Below, piece by piece: positions 37,001 through 59,580 of a DNA stretch of 64,000 nt. The notes below the pieces were generated by a model, which was given only the letters and a program-made list of their open reading frames with translations, was not told the DNA's origin and did no database searches. A program made the translations under genes and the position numbers. The first letter of the stretch is position 1; each line of letters opens with the position of its first letter. Source of the stretch: Balanoglossus misakiensis (taxonomy: Eukaryota > Hemichordata); contig CM082578.2 in assembly GCA_040954595.2 (NCBI GenBank), positions 17,856,001 to 17,920,000 on the forward strand, read 5' to 3'.

Positions 37001-40000
37001 GGTATCCTGGATAACAGGTACACTGGAATCCTCCCTCTGTGTCTCTACATTCCTGTTCACATGGTCTGTCACGGCATGTTATGCGTACTGTGGAGATAAT
37101 CAAGGCACATCACGCATTGATTACAGATCAGGATAGACATCACTCACAGCCAACATTCTGCTATCCTAACACAATACCTAGTACCTACCTAGTTCACAAT
37201 TCAGTCCATTGGCAGCTAATTGGTAACCAGGGAAACATGAGCACTGCACTGCAGTTGCAGTATCTGTGCACTCGTGTTGGCAGGGGGAGTTCTCACATGT
37301 CACTGTACGCGCTGCAAGGCAAACAGTACATCAGTAAAACAGCAGAGACAAAAATCAAGTGAACTGTCACTAATAAATAGTCATGGCCTGGAAAGGGAGC
37401 AGTCACTGGAAGCTTACCCCGTTTGCAATTAATTCCATTTCCTTCCAACTGATATCCGGAATAACAGGAACACTGGAAACCTTGCTCTGTGTCTGTACAT
37501 TCCTGTTCACATGGTCTGTCACGGCATGTTACTCGGACTGTAGAGAGGCACAAAAATTGATTAAAGACGGAAATTTAGGTACATGCAGTATTCATGCAGA
37601 CACCTGTCATTCCATATAAAAGTTTCTTTTTTGCCTTCTTGAAAACTTTTGATTCACAGCCACAAAAATAATGCAACATTTCCAAACCTAGATTTCAGTA
37701 TAACCTACTATTCAAAGCATGATACATTATCTGGTGTGATTAATACCTAGTTCACAATTGCGTCTGTTGGCAGCTAGTTGGTAGCCTTCCTCACACGAAC
37801 ACTGAGCACCAAGAACAGTATCTTCACATAGTTGTTCACACGGTGACTCAGAGCAAGTCACACGGACTGCAAAAAAATAACAGGAGAGATGGTCACTTTC
37901 ACAACGGCACTTCGTATGTACCAGATCTCGGCAAAATTTGCTTACTTTTGATTAGGCTATAAGCTGTGGATTTGCCTTGCAGCTCTGCAGGGGTGCAAGT
38001 AATAAATCATTCCATTAAAACTCCACCGTTAAACATACAAGCTATCTTGAAGAGCTGAGTACTGGGTATATTAGCATGCTGTTTGGAGTAGAACAAGAAG
38101 TTGCATTTGGTACACATACATGTATGCTGAAAATAAAGCCAAAAGTTACAGTTATGTTCCTTAGTAAGTAACTACAAAGCTATATATACCAGAATACACC
38201 ATATACAGCCACTATGTTATTATGTTTATATATTAGTACTGACAAGACATCCATACCAACCTGAAGAGCAGTTAAACATTTGACATTGCCTTACATACAA
38301 ATTGACACAATAACCTACTGCCTGGCTTACAATATCATATCTTCGAGGAGAAACAAACAGATCATGTAATAATGACATACAGTACCAAGCTCTTGCGTTA
38401 TGAACACTTTGTGGAGCTATAAAACCTAAATCTTCTACCTTCTCAAATCACATAACTTGATTACTTGTCTGTTGTTTTTGTGACTATCGTATGAGCAATA
38501 CTGCTGATTTCAAACACAATTAAGTTACCTTGATTACAGTTTCTTCTATTTGCATCTAAAACATAACCTTCTCTACAGGAACACTGAACACCACGACTGG
38601 TGTCTTCACAGTCCTGTTCACAGGGACTGTCTCTACAGGTGATTAGCTCTAAACGATGCATATGGTGTGGCCATAGAGAGAAAGAGTACAACACAGATAG
38701 ATGTATACAGGGCGGGAAACAAGTAGGTAACATATAGATGCATGCAAACACACAGAGTCAGACAGTGGGAGACATCATGAGGCCAGACACATAGAACAGA
38801 GGTAATATATTCACATGCAAACACAGGAATTTAACACAGGAACATAAAAAGAGGCAAAAAGAGTCATAAAAATATGCACAGAATGAGACACATGAGGAAG
38901 TCAGACAGAGAGATCCGAGTGACATGGAGTAGTAATTACATGTGTATCCATTCAGGATCAGAAGAGGCCTTACACTCAGAATACCGTAATATGACTCATA
39001 TTTGACACATTGGTATAATCTTAGTGACTTTGTGCACTAGTCCCTGGAAGGAATCACATGACCAGTACAGACAAAAATCATGTGAAAAATGTCTGCAAAA
39101 GGATTATGTGAACCTCAGAACACAACTGCATAAACTGTATAACGGGTCTTAGGTCAGAGACAGGACTTGGTCACAGGGGGCAGTTTCATGATTGGCCAGA
39201 AATTTGACATGACAAGGAGAAGGTTTGTGATTGGACAATCAGGTGCAGGAGTCGATCAATGAAGTGAACTTGTCAACATTTGATGCATATCTGAGGTGAA
39301 TGATCTGTATGTTGTTAAAACTTTGAATTTAATACATTTAAAACAGAAATGTGATCATATATTGCAATCATTTGCCAATCGATTAGTGTAAAGAATTAAA
39401 CCCTTAAGTTTTTGTGTTAGACTTTTGATGACATTTTTTTTCAAATCATTTACCTTCTTTGCAGGTTCTACCATCAGACTGAAGAATATAGCCATCGTTA
39501 CAAGCACACATAAATGAACCTGGTGTGTTGATACACTGATGTGCACACAACTGACCACGAAACTCAGCACACTCATCTCTGTTATCTGTGAAAGTAATGT
39601 CATGGTTATACACCTACTGCTGTCAGAAATGCTATTCTGTCACGCAACACGTTTCCATATTTGTACATTACGCAGAATCCCAAGATGGCCAACTGATGCG
39701 TTTTGATGTGTGTGTCTGTTTACCAGTAATTTACTGCATTTAATTATGGCATTCTTTTGAAAAAGTGCTTAAAGTTAAATAGCCACAGCATTCTCAAAAA
39801 CATGCTAACTTTAATATAAAAGCTCTCTCTGGATGATGAAAATGATTGATGCATACTTTCCAATAGACACTTACCTTCTGGTGTTTCTGTAGGAGGAATG
39901 ATGATATTGCTACGAATACAGCATTCTCGAAAGGCTCGATCACAAGGGTCGCCTAAAGTCATAATACGGTCACAACTGGCAAATGGCATCTCCTGTTTTG

Positions 40001-42417
40001 CTTTAACTCCAAGCTGACAACAATGACAGCATTCCTGGAAATTAAAAGATTCAGGAAAAAGTTGGCAGGTCTGATTATTACTGAATTTCATGAAATTTAA
40101 AGCTATATGAACTCTCTCATAAATCTACATAGGGGTAAAGTGTTGATCCCTGCCTGCCAAACAGCAATACCCATGACCTCGTCAGACTTTACCTGAAACT
40201 CCTCGCCACCAATAATATCCGATCTCATCTGACACGTCCCACCACCTCTGGCTTCCAACAGTCCTTGGTTGCACTGTAACTCCTGCAGTGACTGCACACA
40301 GCACACAGACATGATACGGACACAGCTCTCCTGATCTTCATTCCTGATCTCAGCCAACGGAAGGGAGTAATCTGTGCAGCCCTGAGTGTTTTCCGCCAAC
40401 ACCTCACCACGTATACAACACTCTTCCTTGATGTCCAGCATAATGCCTGTGATCATTAAAATAAAGATATTGTGGACCAAATGATGAAACTTTGTCACTT
40501 GCTACCGGACAGATGTCAGCTAGACTTCCCACTGTCCACATGTTTGTCTGTAATACCTACTGTGCAGCCAAACCACAATTGATAACAATGCAACACTTCT
40601 CCTGAATAGGTTTGCCAGCCTTGTTCTTTAGTGTCATTGTTATGAGGTCAAAGTTCATGTCACCTTCACCAGATTCAATTATCCTAATATAACTGAATAA
40701 AGCATCCTCCTTTACTTCCTATACTATGGTTTGTCCCGGCAATATCCTATGCATTCAGTTGTGAATTACATAGATGTATCATGAACAGTGGTGTCCCTCC
40801 CTGTCCACGATGGAACCAGACAGTTTAATACTAGAGGTGGGGGAGGGGGTACAATAGCATCCTGTGTCAAACTTTGGCTGACATCCGTCTTTCTTATTCA
40901 CCTCAATGAATTACCAAGAAATATTTTGTTTGTTCATTTGTTTGTTTTTTGGTGTGGGCAGGGATTTCTGGAGACTGTGATCAGCCACTCTGACCTGTAA
41001 TCATTGCAAGGCCTGCCCATGCAATCTGATGACGTCTGTAACATTTGAACATTTATTGACACAACAAAAAAATAATCTTCCATTGTGTCATGGAATCTAA
41101 GGAACAAACTTCCTGCATTCTTAACTCTTGTCATGTTCATAATTATTTCTTTCAGTAGACAGAAAATTGCATAAAATTCCTGCATAGGTAATAGAAGTGT
41201 TGAAGCATAATTAATATGTTCTCCCTACTCAGATTAGGTTAGAACTGCATAACAGCTGTTCCTGAGCCTGGAATGCATGAACAAGACTATTCCTTGATTA
41301 CAAGCCCTGTGCACAGTCTCTCAAGAAAGACTGCAGTGCCCTGTTATCAGAATGGCTTATTGACGTACATTGATTTGAAAGGCTAGTACACTGATTTGAA
41401 AGGGTGGCAAATTGCACTCGCATAGATAATACATATTCCCGTGGCCTGTTTGTGTCGAGGGAGTCAGTGGTAGGGCCATGGATCAGCAGCGAAGATAAAG
41501 TGATCGCATGTAAATCCAACACCAGCGTCCATGCCCTTAACCGTTTAATGTCAGGAACTTTTTATTCCCATCGGTAAAAACTAGAGCAAGTAGCAATTTG
41601 CGATAAAAAACACTTGGTATCAGCTGGTATCATTTATATATCCAGTGGTGACTGGTTCCACACAGTAGTGCAGGACATGTTTGCAGACCCCAGTATTACA
41701 ATTAACTGCCAGAGATTACATTACAATACAATGTAACACCAGAAGAAGTATCGCTAAGCCACTTGAGCCGCGCATGGAAACTTTCTCACACTTAGGACTA
41801 CTGTGCATAGAGTGTCACCGGTCACTGACTTTGCCTTCTTTCAACTGTTTCAACATGACTGCCAGTGGTGTAAAGTATATATATCAGCACATCTTGTTTT
41901 GAAACTTTAAAAAAAAATTGGATATCTTGGAAATGGGGGGAAAAGTCAAAAGTGTCGTGCACCCTTCAAATGATCTTGATTTGGGGCCAAATAACTTGGA
42001 AAAAGTAACTTTGGTGAAAATCTATGGGACAGCATGTAGCAAGTTAAAGGAAACCCTAAAAGAGCCAGAGTGGTTTAAAGCAAATTCACTGGAATTTCCA
42101 AATCTGCTCCTTAAGATAACACAAGCTAGAAAGAAGCCTTGACAATGTGATGGTAAAAGCAGCTCAGCTTTGCTTACCCACAGTTTAGTGAATGGACATA
42201 AAGTTGACACCCACACGAAATGTTTGCAGGGAAAAGATGCATACCATTGTTATCTCCCCACAAATTCTCTGCTTGCCACAAGGCAGGAACTTGTGAGCAA
42301 CTACTGCTGTCTGGCCATAAACAAGAGAAAAACAAAGATTAAATCATTCTCACCTTCCACTACAACTTGAATGCTGCACACAGAAGCAGACAGAAAGTAG
42401 ATCCACCACATCTGCAT
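30563..42417 (-). CDS. FBLN1: Fibulin-1/2-type extracellular matrix glycoprotein, D-like isoform
   Basis: Secreted matrix protein. Shared exons in order: 42354-42417, 40193-40446, 39875-40034, 39454-39585, 38529-38648, 37747-37866, 37418-37537, 37189-37311, 36968-37087, 36648-36761, 36250-36366, 35906-36046, 35654-35794, 35223-35360, 34915-35049, 34581-34709, 34167-34289, 33717-33836, 33381-33512, 33100-33223; D-like end 30833-31083 and 30563-30705. This gives 1006 aa. Exon 1 is a signal peptide ([17 protein letters not shown]), chosen because its donor phase fits exon 2. Exons 2-3 (about residues 22-159) are cysteine-paired anaphylatoxin-like modules. Exons 4-20 are 17 EGF-like modules, one per exon, all phase 1; many start D(I/V)DEC and are calcium-binding type. 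The C-terminal fibulin module holds [10 protein letters not shown] and ends YIYISQYPF, close to human isoform D. Human FBLN1 has 9 EGF modules, so this protein is enlarged. Confidence 0.92.
31431..31436 (-). terminator. FBLN1: Candidate poly(A) signal for the fibulin C-like isoform
   Basis: TTTATT on the plus strand, which is AATAAA on the minus strand. It lies about 660 nt past the C-like stop and about 350 nt before the D-like acceptor, where an alternative last exon would need its cleavage site. Confidence 0.35.
32099..32459 (-). CDS. FBLN1: Fibulin C-like alternative terminal exon
   Basis: A single 361-nt terminal exon with acceptor CATTGCAG|T and stop TAA at 32099-32101. It encodes [14 protein letters not shown], the [17 protein letters not shown] segment and the end [11 protein letters not shown]. 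It accepts the same phase 2 from the EGF exon at 33100 as the D-like exon does, so the two ends are mutually exclusive. It resembles human fibulin-1 isoform C (YYHLSFPTNIQAPAVVFRM, from memory). Using this end gives 995 aa. An AATAAA on the minus strand at 31431-31436 could terminate this isoform before the D exons. Confidence 0.88.
32680..32746. repeat. TCTG/CAGT tetranucleotide repeat with internal inversion
   Basis: Runs of GTCT/TCTG flank a GACAGTCAGTCAG core, so the tract is partly self-complementary. It lies in the fibulin intron between the shared EGF exons and the C-like end. A similar GACA/GACT-rich tract occurs near 19715-19775. Confidence 0.75.
36648..37537 (-). repeat. FBLN1: Duplicated two-exon EGF unit in the fibulin gene
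   Basis: Exons 37418-37537 and 37189-37311 form one pair, and exons 36968-37087 and 36648-36761 a second pair. The first members both read [12 protein letters not shown]...GYQLE-NGINCK, and the second members both read [12 protein letters not shown] with near-identical DNA (for example GCAGCTAATTGGTAACCAGG in each). The alternation A-B-A-B indicates a recent tandem duplication of a roughly 500-bp unit including introns. Confidence 0.85.
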
Positions 42418-45400
42418 GGTGAAGAGTCTCCTTGACAGATGAAGAAAATTGAAGGAAAGTTCGAAGGATGTCTTTTTTTCCCCTTTCTTTTACCAGGTTC
42501 CTCTCTTCCCTGCAGTGGGCAACCAGTGATAAAGTTCTGACAGAGCTGTAGATCATCAAATAAACAAAGTAAATGAGTTTCCTGGGACAGTCCATTCCAG
42601 GAATGGGTAAGGTCAACGGGATTGGGAACAGTACATTCCACCATAGACCATAGACCCTGATTACACACCAGCCCTTGGTGTCATTTCACTCTAAGAAAAC
42701 AAGTTGAGTTTATTTTGGATTAAAGTTTAGCCATTTTTTTTTGTTTTAATGTTTGCTTAAGAAGATATTCTGTGGTGATTCAAGAACATAAACATCTGGT
42801 TACTGAAATGTTTAAAGAGCTTTACAGTTACATAAGTAGCGCTAAACATGTCAGCAATAAACCATCATTCCAATCTTGGTATGTCTGGACAAATTCTGGC
42901 ACAGTCCAGAATCCAGGGTTGGATGCCGAGGGAGTCAGTCAGTAGATCTACATAGTGATTTATTCTTCTGAAGTGTTATACTACTGAAGCGTGAACTTTC
43001 CTTGGTCTTTCCATCAATATCAGGTTCTGTGGACCAATGGGAGAAATCCTGTGACCTGTCACCTTGTGGTGAAATGTTATTTTAGGATTATTTACAGTCA
43101 GAGTCAGAAACAAAAGGATCTCAGTCTTCTAATCTGATTAAAATGAAATGTAGGGATTGGCTCCTTTCTCTCCCAGATTCCCTTTGTGTTGCCGGGTTCA
43201 ATACTTCCTTTCAGTAGACACAGAATCAGCAGACAGAAAAGGCCATAAGAATGATTTCGGTGAAAACTGGCTATATCTCCACATCTGATTAGCATTCTAA
43301 ATTATCTGTTACTTTTGTCAATAAACAATGAAATTACAAGTTATGTAAAATCGTGGGTGATGACATTTTCAAATGTAAATACCAACTTCATATATGGCGG
43401 CTACAAATCTAACCCAGAGAGATAGTTGTGAGAGAAACGCAGAATCTTGTTGCTCTCTCAGCAAAATACAAAAAGCTACAGATTGTTTTCAGGTCTTACT
43501 GTATACATTATAAACTCCAGTTTGGTCTGGTTTCCCACATGGCTGAACTGAAGCCCTGAGGCATTATTATCAGAATAAACGAACAAAGAGTTACCACTGA
43601 CTTTCACCTCCGTCATCTGTCTAGGGAGACCAACGGCATACTTCTTCTACTCCTTGTAGTGACTACGCTCCTGATCCTATGACCTTATAGTTTTTCAACA
43701 CACCTCATATCCTGTATTTGTTACATAAGCATACAGTATTATTTTGGTGTGAAAGAATTACAACAAAAATTGAAAGTTATGTCGGGTGATGGGCCCAGCC
43801 CTAAATGCTTTGTTCAACAAAGAGTGGTCTTACATATTTGGGCTTGTATAACCAACCTTTAGGACAAGTATGACATTTTATTCAAAATTGATCATTGAAT
43901 GTTAAAAGGTATGAACACTTCCACATTACATAATTAGTACAATACATACTGTTTCCGAAATTGCTTTCCTGGTGGATGTATTCTTGCGGATAATTCAAGC
44001 ATGGCATTGCAGTTCAGCTAGCCTGCCTTGCCCTCTGGCATTATTACTACACAGACCCATATATTCACATAACTGCTTCCCAAGTGTTGATAGATGCAAA
44101 AGTTCTGGCATTCTTTTTTTCCATCCTCAATGTGTTTGCTTTGGTTTCTCCCTGTAAACACTCATAACTTTTGCTCTCCCTAGCACGTGAAAAATTCATA
44201 AATTAACAGACAACATGGAAAACTACAAATACATGGGCGTTTAGGTGAAACATGGTTCTAAGTATGGATGCATGGCTCCATGTTTTGGACAAGCTGTAGG
44301 CAAGTCCAATACATTGCATAAGGAGACCAGAGTCCATTGTTTAAGCACAGTCCCCGGTGGGACAGACTAGAGTAAACTGCTGTGATAAACATTTTGCAGA
44401 GGCTCATTTCTTAAAAAGCATAAAGTTTCAGTCGGTTTAATACTGACATCTCGTCTTACTAAAAGCATTTCCCTAGTATATTACTGCGTAGAAAAGTACA
44501 GTCAAATTACTGACAATTTGGTCCAATTTATAAAGAAAACAAAATGGCTGCCAACTTGTATAGCCATCTGATTGGTTGTTTTTTTTCACTTGGGGGGGGG
44601 AGGGGGGTGAGAACTGACTTACACCAAACTGTTTGTGGTCAAAATTTGTTTGGACAAAGGGTGCCTTATCACAATCTCTTGCTGGTATTTGTTTGAAGTT
44701 CATTACTTTCTAAGGAAAACCACTAGAGGGGAGATGATTGTTCGGATAATGTAAACAGACCAATTATATGTTCCAGTCTGACTGAGCAGGGATTAATTAT
44801 ACACAGAATGTGGGCGAGTTGGCTTACTTGGAGTAAGGCAAAACCCATCTCAGATATAACAGAATGTGTAAATATTCAGGTTTCAATGATGTTGGCTGAT
44901 TGACAATTTATACATCATTAATATAATGCAAAAGTTTTTAGACATTGCAATCCAAGAGACACAGCCAAATTTCCGAGTTCATTTCAGTTTATTTCTTAGT
45001 AACATGTAACATGGATTAAAATCTGTTTTGATAACATTTGGGAAATGATGAAAACTTACAAGTTGAGACTTCTACCAACTGATGCTAAAAAAGCCTGAAT
45101 ACAAAACCTACCTCAAATAGTTCTATTAGAATACCTTAACTCTCATTCATATCTTTTCTTCAAATTCGGTACAAGTTTCTTTCTAAAATGAAACAAAGTA
45201 CAGCTAAACACAGAAAAATACATAGTTCTGGGTAGTATTGGTAAAAATATTCAACAGCTATCAGACATGCTTGTGTATAACAAAACATAGGTCTAAGATT
45301 TGACTATCTGGTACTGTGTCTGCAGTCAGAATTTGAGAATAAAACCTATAAGGTCACAGCGAATGTACGTGTATAAAAGTGAAGGATTAAAATGTTTTCT

Positions 45401-46092
45401 CTGCAAGGAAGTAGAAAATGCAACACCACGATCAATCACAATAGCTTACATGGCTGGTGATCGAATAAATTAACGATTTCATAGGGAAACAATTTCTGGA
45501 ATAATAATTTCTGCTGTACAAATGATGAGAAGAGACTGCTGGTACACTCATGAAAAAAACCCTTCCCACCCATCTTCTGATGACGCTGACTGTTACAACA
45601 TAACACTTTAAATGGTTACATAATAATGTTCTCAAAGAAATACAAATATGACCATAATTTCTGCTCACTTTATAAGTACATAAAACATAAAACGACGTGA
45701 AAGTTGGAGGACCTTGCCGCCACAGTATCCAATAGCATTCCACAATATCACAGCAGTGCAGTGCTTTGAAAGTGTGCAATACAAGCATGTCTTTGATTAC
45801 TGTCCTACTGTGTATTTAATGTGAAGGGAAAATGTGTCTGGGAAACACATTACAAAATATATGCAAAATGGAAAAATTGCCAAGACCAACTTAGCAGGAT
45901 AATGTCATATTTTCCCATCATGTGGCAGTGTTTGTATATTTGTGATACATGCTAGAAAGAACAACACTGTTACAAGTGGGAACCTGTCTAGATAATCCTT
46001 GTTGAATGTTGAAAACAAACTAGATACAATGTTAAACAAATGCATAATGCGGCATGACATCAGAATACTGTTGTGTACCTATCAAATTGTTT
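42418..46092. other. Spacer between the fibulin 5' end and the SMC1 3' end
   Basis: Holds the fibulin promoter (just right of 42417) and the SMC1 3' UTR at its right part. Open frames here, such as 45432-45788 on the minus strand, match no family I know. There is a G-run at about 44593-44608. No RNA gene or mobile-element coding sequence is recognised. Confidence 0.55.
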
Positions 46093-56281
<10,189 letters not shown>

Positions 56282-56840
56282 CTCGTATTTCTTACGCTTG
56301 TCTGCGCGCTAAACTTCCAGGTGGTATAAAATGTTTCAATCGACGTGAAATTCAACTAAAGTATGATCTTCCATCAAAATAGCGCCAAAAACAGAAGCCT
56401 GGCGGTGGAGGTAAAATGGCGCCCTCGTACATCAATTTAATTTGGCTCTCGTAATTTGCTCGGCATTCTTCGGAACGTACTGCGAATCATAGAGTGCCCG
56501 GATGTTGAATGTATGTAATATAGTACCATATAACGATAGTTCCTATTCGTTCTCGTTGTGATAAGCTGGCTTTTGTGTAAGTCATTGGCCAATTGAAGCG
56601 CGTGTTGGAAAAGCACGTTCTGAACATTATGTTTATTTGTTACTAGCAACTGGCCTTAGTTACAGCAGACCATAAAGAGATCGGTCGTCAGGAGTGGAGA
56701 CACACATACACACTACAGATCCTGTCCAGTTCTCCCGACAAAAGCACTGTCATTTTTCTCGCAAGTAATCCCCTTCGTAAGATATTACCATTCTGACAGA
56801 AATTCCTTTTGCAGTGTTACATAGCTGACAACATCTGAAG
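56282..56840. promoter_or_regulatory. Divergent SMC1-RIBC promoter interval
   Basis: 559 bp separate the two start codons. Contains AAAATGGCGCC at 56413-56423 (YY1-like ATGGCG core), a GGCCAATT inverted/CCAAT region near 56587-56594, and GTTACTAGCAAC at 56639-56650, which resembles an RFX X-box (GTNRCC...RGYAAC) with one mismatch. The X-box lies about 190 bp before the RIBC start, as expected for a ciliary gene. The sites are read by eye and untested. Confidence 0.55.
56639..56650 (+). promoter_or_regulatory. Candidate RFX X-box upstream of RIBC
   Basis: GTTACTAGCAAC. The right half AGCAAC fits RGYAAC exactly; the left half GTTACT differs from GTNRCC at one position; spacer zero. RFX factors drive ciliary genes across animals, and RIBC proteins are ciliary doublet-microtubule components. 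Confidence 0.4.
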
Positions 56841-58857
56841 ATGTATAAATTAGATCTGCCGATAGATCTGAAAGAAGCCGCTGCGATCGAGCGGAGACGA
56901 AATTTGGAACTCCAACGCCAGAGTAGAATTTTCAATGCCAAAGTTCGTACTATTGGGGTAAGTGTATTTAATTTCATATAGTTTATAATCCGTGTCTCAC
57001 GAATTTCCGCATTGTATTTGGAGAAAGTCAAGACAAGTGAAACAAGTTCAATCAGACTGTATTTTATTTACAACCCCGAGTTCTTTTCCATCATCATCAT
57101 ACCCTACAATCACTGCACATTGCAGGTTAAAATCAAAAGAAAATAACATAGGATCATGTTTTCTCAAATGTATAGGTTGACGTCAAGGCATTGGAAGAGC
57201 AAAGTAAAGACAGAAAACTACAAGAAGACAGGGAGCAGATGAGAGACGAGGCATATGGTAGGTGTTGTTGTCATGGTCATGGAGGCAACATATGATGTTG
57301 TCAGTTTCACATTTTTACATCTGTGAAGTCGTTCAAACTATTATTCGTTATATGTGATGGAAATCTAGCCTGAGGCTGAATATTGTGGACGTTAGTGAGT
57401 ACGACTTGTAAGAAGGTCATCCCTGGGGACTTTTTTTTCCAAATTATCCTGAATTTCAGTTATGATACACAACATTAACCACCTGACTGTACAGCAAGAA
57501 TTCTTGCTCTATTGTCTAGGGTCTATGATTTTGTGTTGACATAGATGATGTTGTACCTGAGGATAGAGTAGAACTAGCCTTGGAAGAAACAACTTTTCTG
57601 TGGTTGAAATAGTCTTGCACAGCAAGGTCTACTACAAGTAACAGTGGGGTTGACATTTTCCAAGGGTTTGTGAATATTGGTTAGAGTTGGCACATTGTTC
57701 AATATTGTTCACGTTTTCTCAAAAGTGTTTCATTCTCTCTTTTTTTGACAGCATCTGATATTGTTAGAAATGACAAAATTGCATCACTGTTGCAGAAGAG
57801 ACAGGAGCAAGATATTCGTAACCTGAACAAAGCACTGAATGAATTCCGCGATGTGAATCAGCAGCCAGAGAGTCGCCGGGAATGGGATTTGTATGATCCA
57901 GATTCCAAGAAGAAGGATAAGCCAGCCAGGGTGTCAGACGATGACCCTAGGTGTGGACCATCCAGTCTCCAGAAATTCGATGGGGAGGATCTGAATAACA
58001 AAGCCAGGAAGAAGTTGATGGAGGAACAAATGAGAGAGTGGAGCAAAAGACAAGCCAAGGAGAGGGCGGCAGCAGAGGCCAGGCAGAAGGAAGCAGACAG
58101 ACTCTATGAACTCAAAGCAAGAGAGCTTGATCAGCGTGCCTGTGAATTAGCCAAGGCAGAAGAAGAATGTCGTCGGGCCATCAATCAGTCTGTCAAAGAC
58201 TACAACAAAGCTCTGGTAAGTACTTGGGTTCTCATCCCTAAATTCTACAGGTGCCATTTTAGATACATCAAATTGAATTACTCTGGTTGGTATACTCTAC
58301 AGGGCAGATTTTAATTGTGATCTTTTATTGAGCCGTATCACATCTATAACATTTTTTCATTTATCCACATTCTTTCATAGGAGGATGAGAGGAATGAGAA
58401 AGAAAGGCTTTCCAAGGAACAAGAACTGGATGACAATTTCACTGAAATGTCCAACCACATCTACGGTGACATCCTGACAGAAAACCCTGGTGTAGCCGAG
58501 AGCGCGTTTGGCCCTCATCGCGTCATCACCGACAGGTGGAAGGGCATGTCCCCAGAACAGCTGGAGGAGATCCGTCGCATCCAGGATTTACAGAGGCAGG
58601 AAAAGAAGAGGATCGCCGACGATGAGAAGGAGAGAGACAAGGAGTGGGAGAAGCAGAGATTAGCCGATGCCAGAGCCGGAGAATTGATGGAGAGACAGCA
58701 GGATAGACTTAGGAAAGAACTGGACAAACAGCAAGTTGAGAACAATGCCAAACTGGCTGCTGAACAACAAAGTCAAAAGGAATTTTTGGACAAAGAAGTG
58801 TATACCAATCCTCCAACAGCGGCCTTCTTTGATCAGTGGAACAAAACAAGTCGATAA
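56841..58857 (+). CDS. RIBC: RIB43A-like with coiled coils protein (RIBC1/RIBC2 family)
   Basis: Ciliary/flagellar protein of the RIB43A family, which lies inside the A-tubule of axonemal doublet microtubules near the protofilament ribbon. Exons: 56841-56957, 57176-57257, 57752-58215, 58381-58857; 379 aa. Family hallmarks are [22 protein letters not shown] near the N-terminus, [28 protein letters not shown], the REWDL-DP...PAR-SDDDPR block, the [14 protein letters not shown] block and the C-terminal [16 protein letters not shown]. Almost the whole chain is predicted coiled coil, rich in Arg, Lys, Glu and Gln. The start ATG is the first in frame, directly before LPIDLKEAA. Vertebrates have two copies (RIBC1 next to SMC1A, RIBC2 next to SMC1B); this appears to be the single precursor, so no number is assigned. 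Confidence 0.94.
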
Positions 58858-59267
58858 ATTGCACATCTTGTACATAACTTTTTGTATATATAGTAGTAGG
58901 GAGACATCTATCTATAATCATCAACTCCTTTTTGATGTACAACATAATTGGGTGCTAACTACCATGGTTTTCAACAATCTCCACTTCATTGACATCCATC
59001 CCGTGTATGTTGCACATGTATTTCATATCTTGTGACTATTCAAATGTATTACTTGCTCTTATGAAGAAATTGTGGTCATCTTATTTATTTAATCTTGTCT
59101 CTCGTGTATTTGCTGGAGATACAGGTTGGCAATGAATGACACAAGTAAATTCCAAACAGTTCCAATTTGACAGTGTTGCATTCAAATACCCAATGTTGTG
59201 TTTTGCTGTAATTTCATCACAAATTGCAAACCATTTGTATAGTATGGAGAAAGAATTTTATAGCTCA

Positions 59268-59273
59268 AATAAA
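59268..59273 (+). terminator. RIBC: Candidate poly(A) signal of RIBC
   Basis: AATAAA about 410 nt past the RIBC stop, followed by a TGTTTTTGACATGCAACATTGTGTG stretch that fits a downstream GU/U-rich element. Confidence 0.5.
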
Positions 59274-59574
59274 ATGTTTTTGACATGCAACATTGTGTGA
59301 AATGTGTTCTTTTGTAGTGCACTGCCTTACCGGTAATCTATTTGGCACACTCACCAATATTTGGGTATTCTCCATGCATGCAGGCATAAAATTATCACTT
59401 TGCATGTGATCCAAGTACACCCACTTCAATCTATCAATTCCAGTACCTTGTCTGGGTAATCAGCAGTAGATGGTATGTCCATGGCACATCACATCTGGGC
59501 TAATAGTGAGGAAGATTTGACAACTGCAATTATAATAGCACAGAAATTATGTTCTTTATATATACAATGAAAAC

Positions 59575-59580
59575 TTTATT
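59575..59580 (-). terminator. HDAC11: Candidate poly(A) signal of HDAC11
   Basis: TTTATT on the plus strand reads AATAAA on the minus strand, about 1.2 kb past the HDAC11 stop. Other weaker candidates exist, so this is tentative. Confidence 0.3.
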
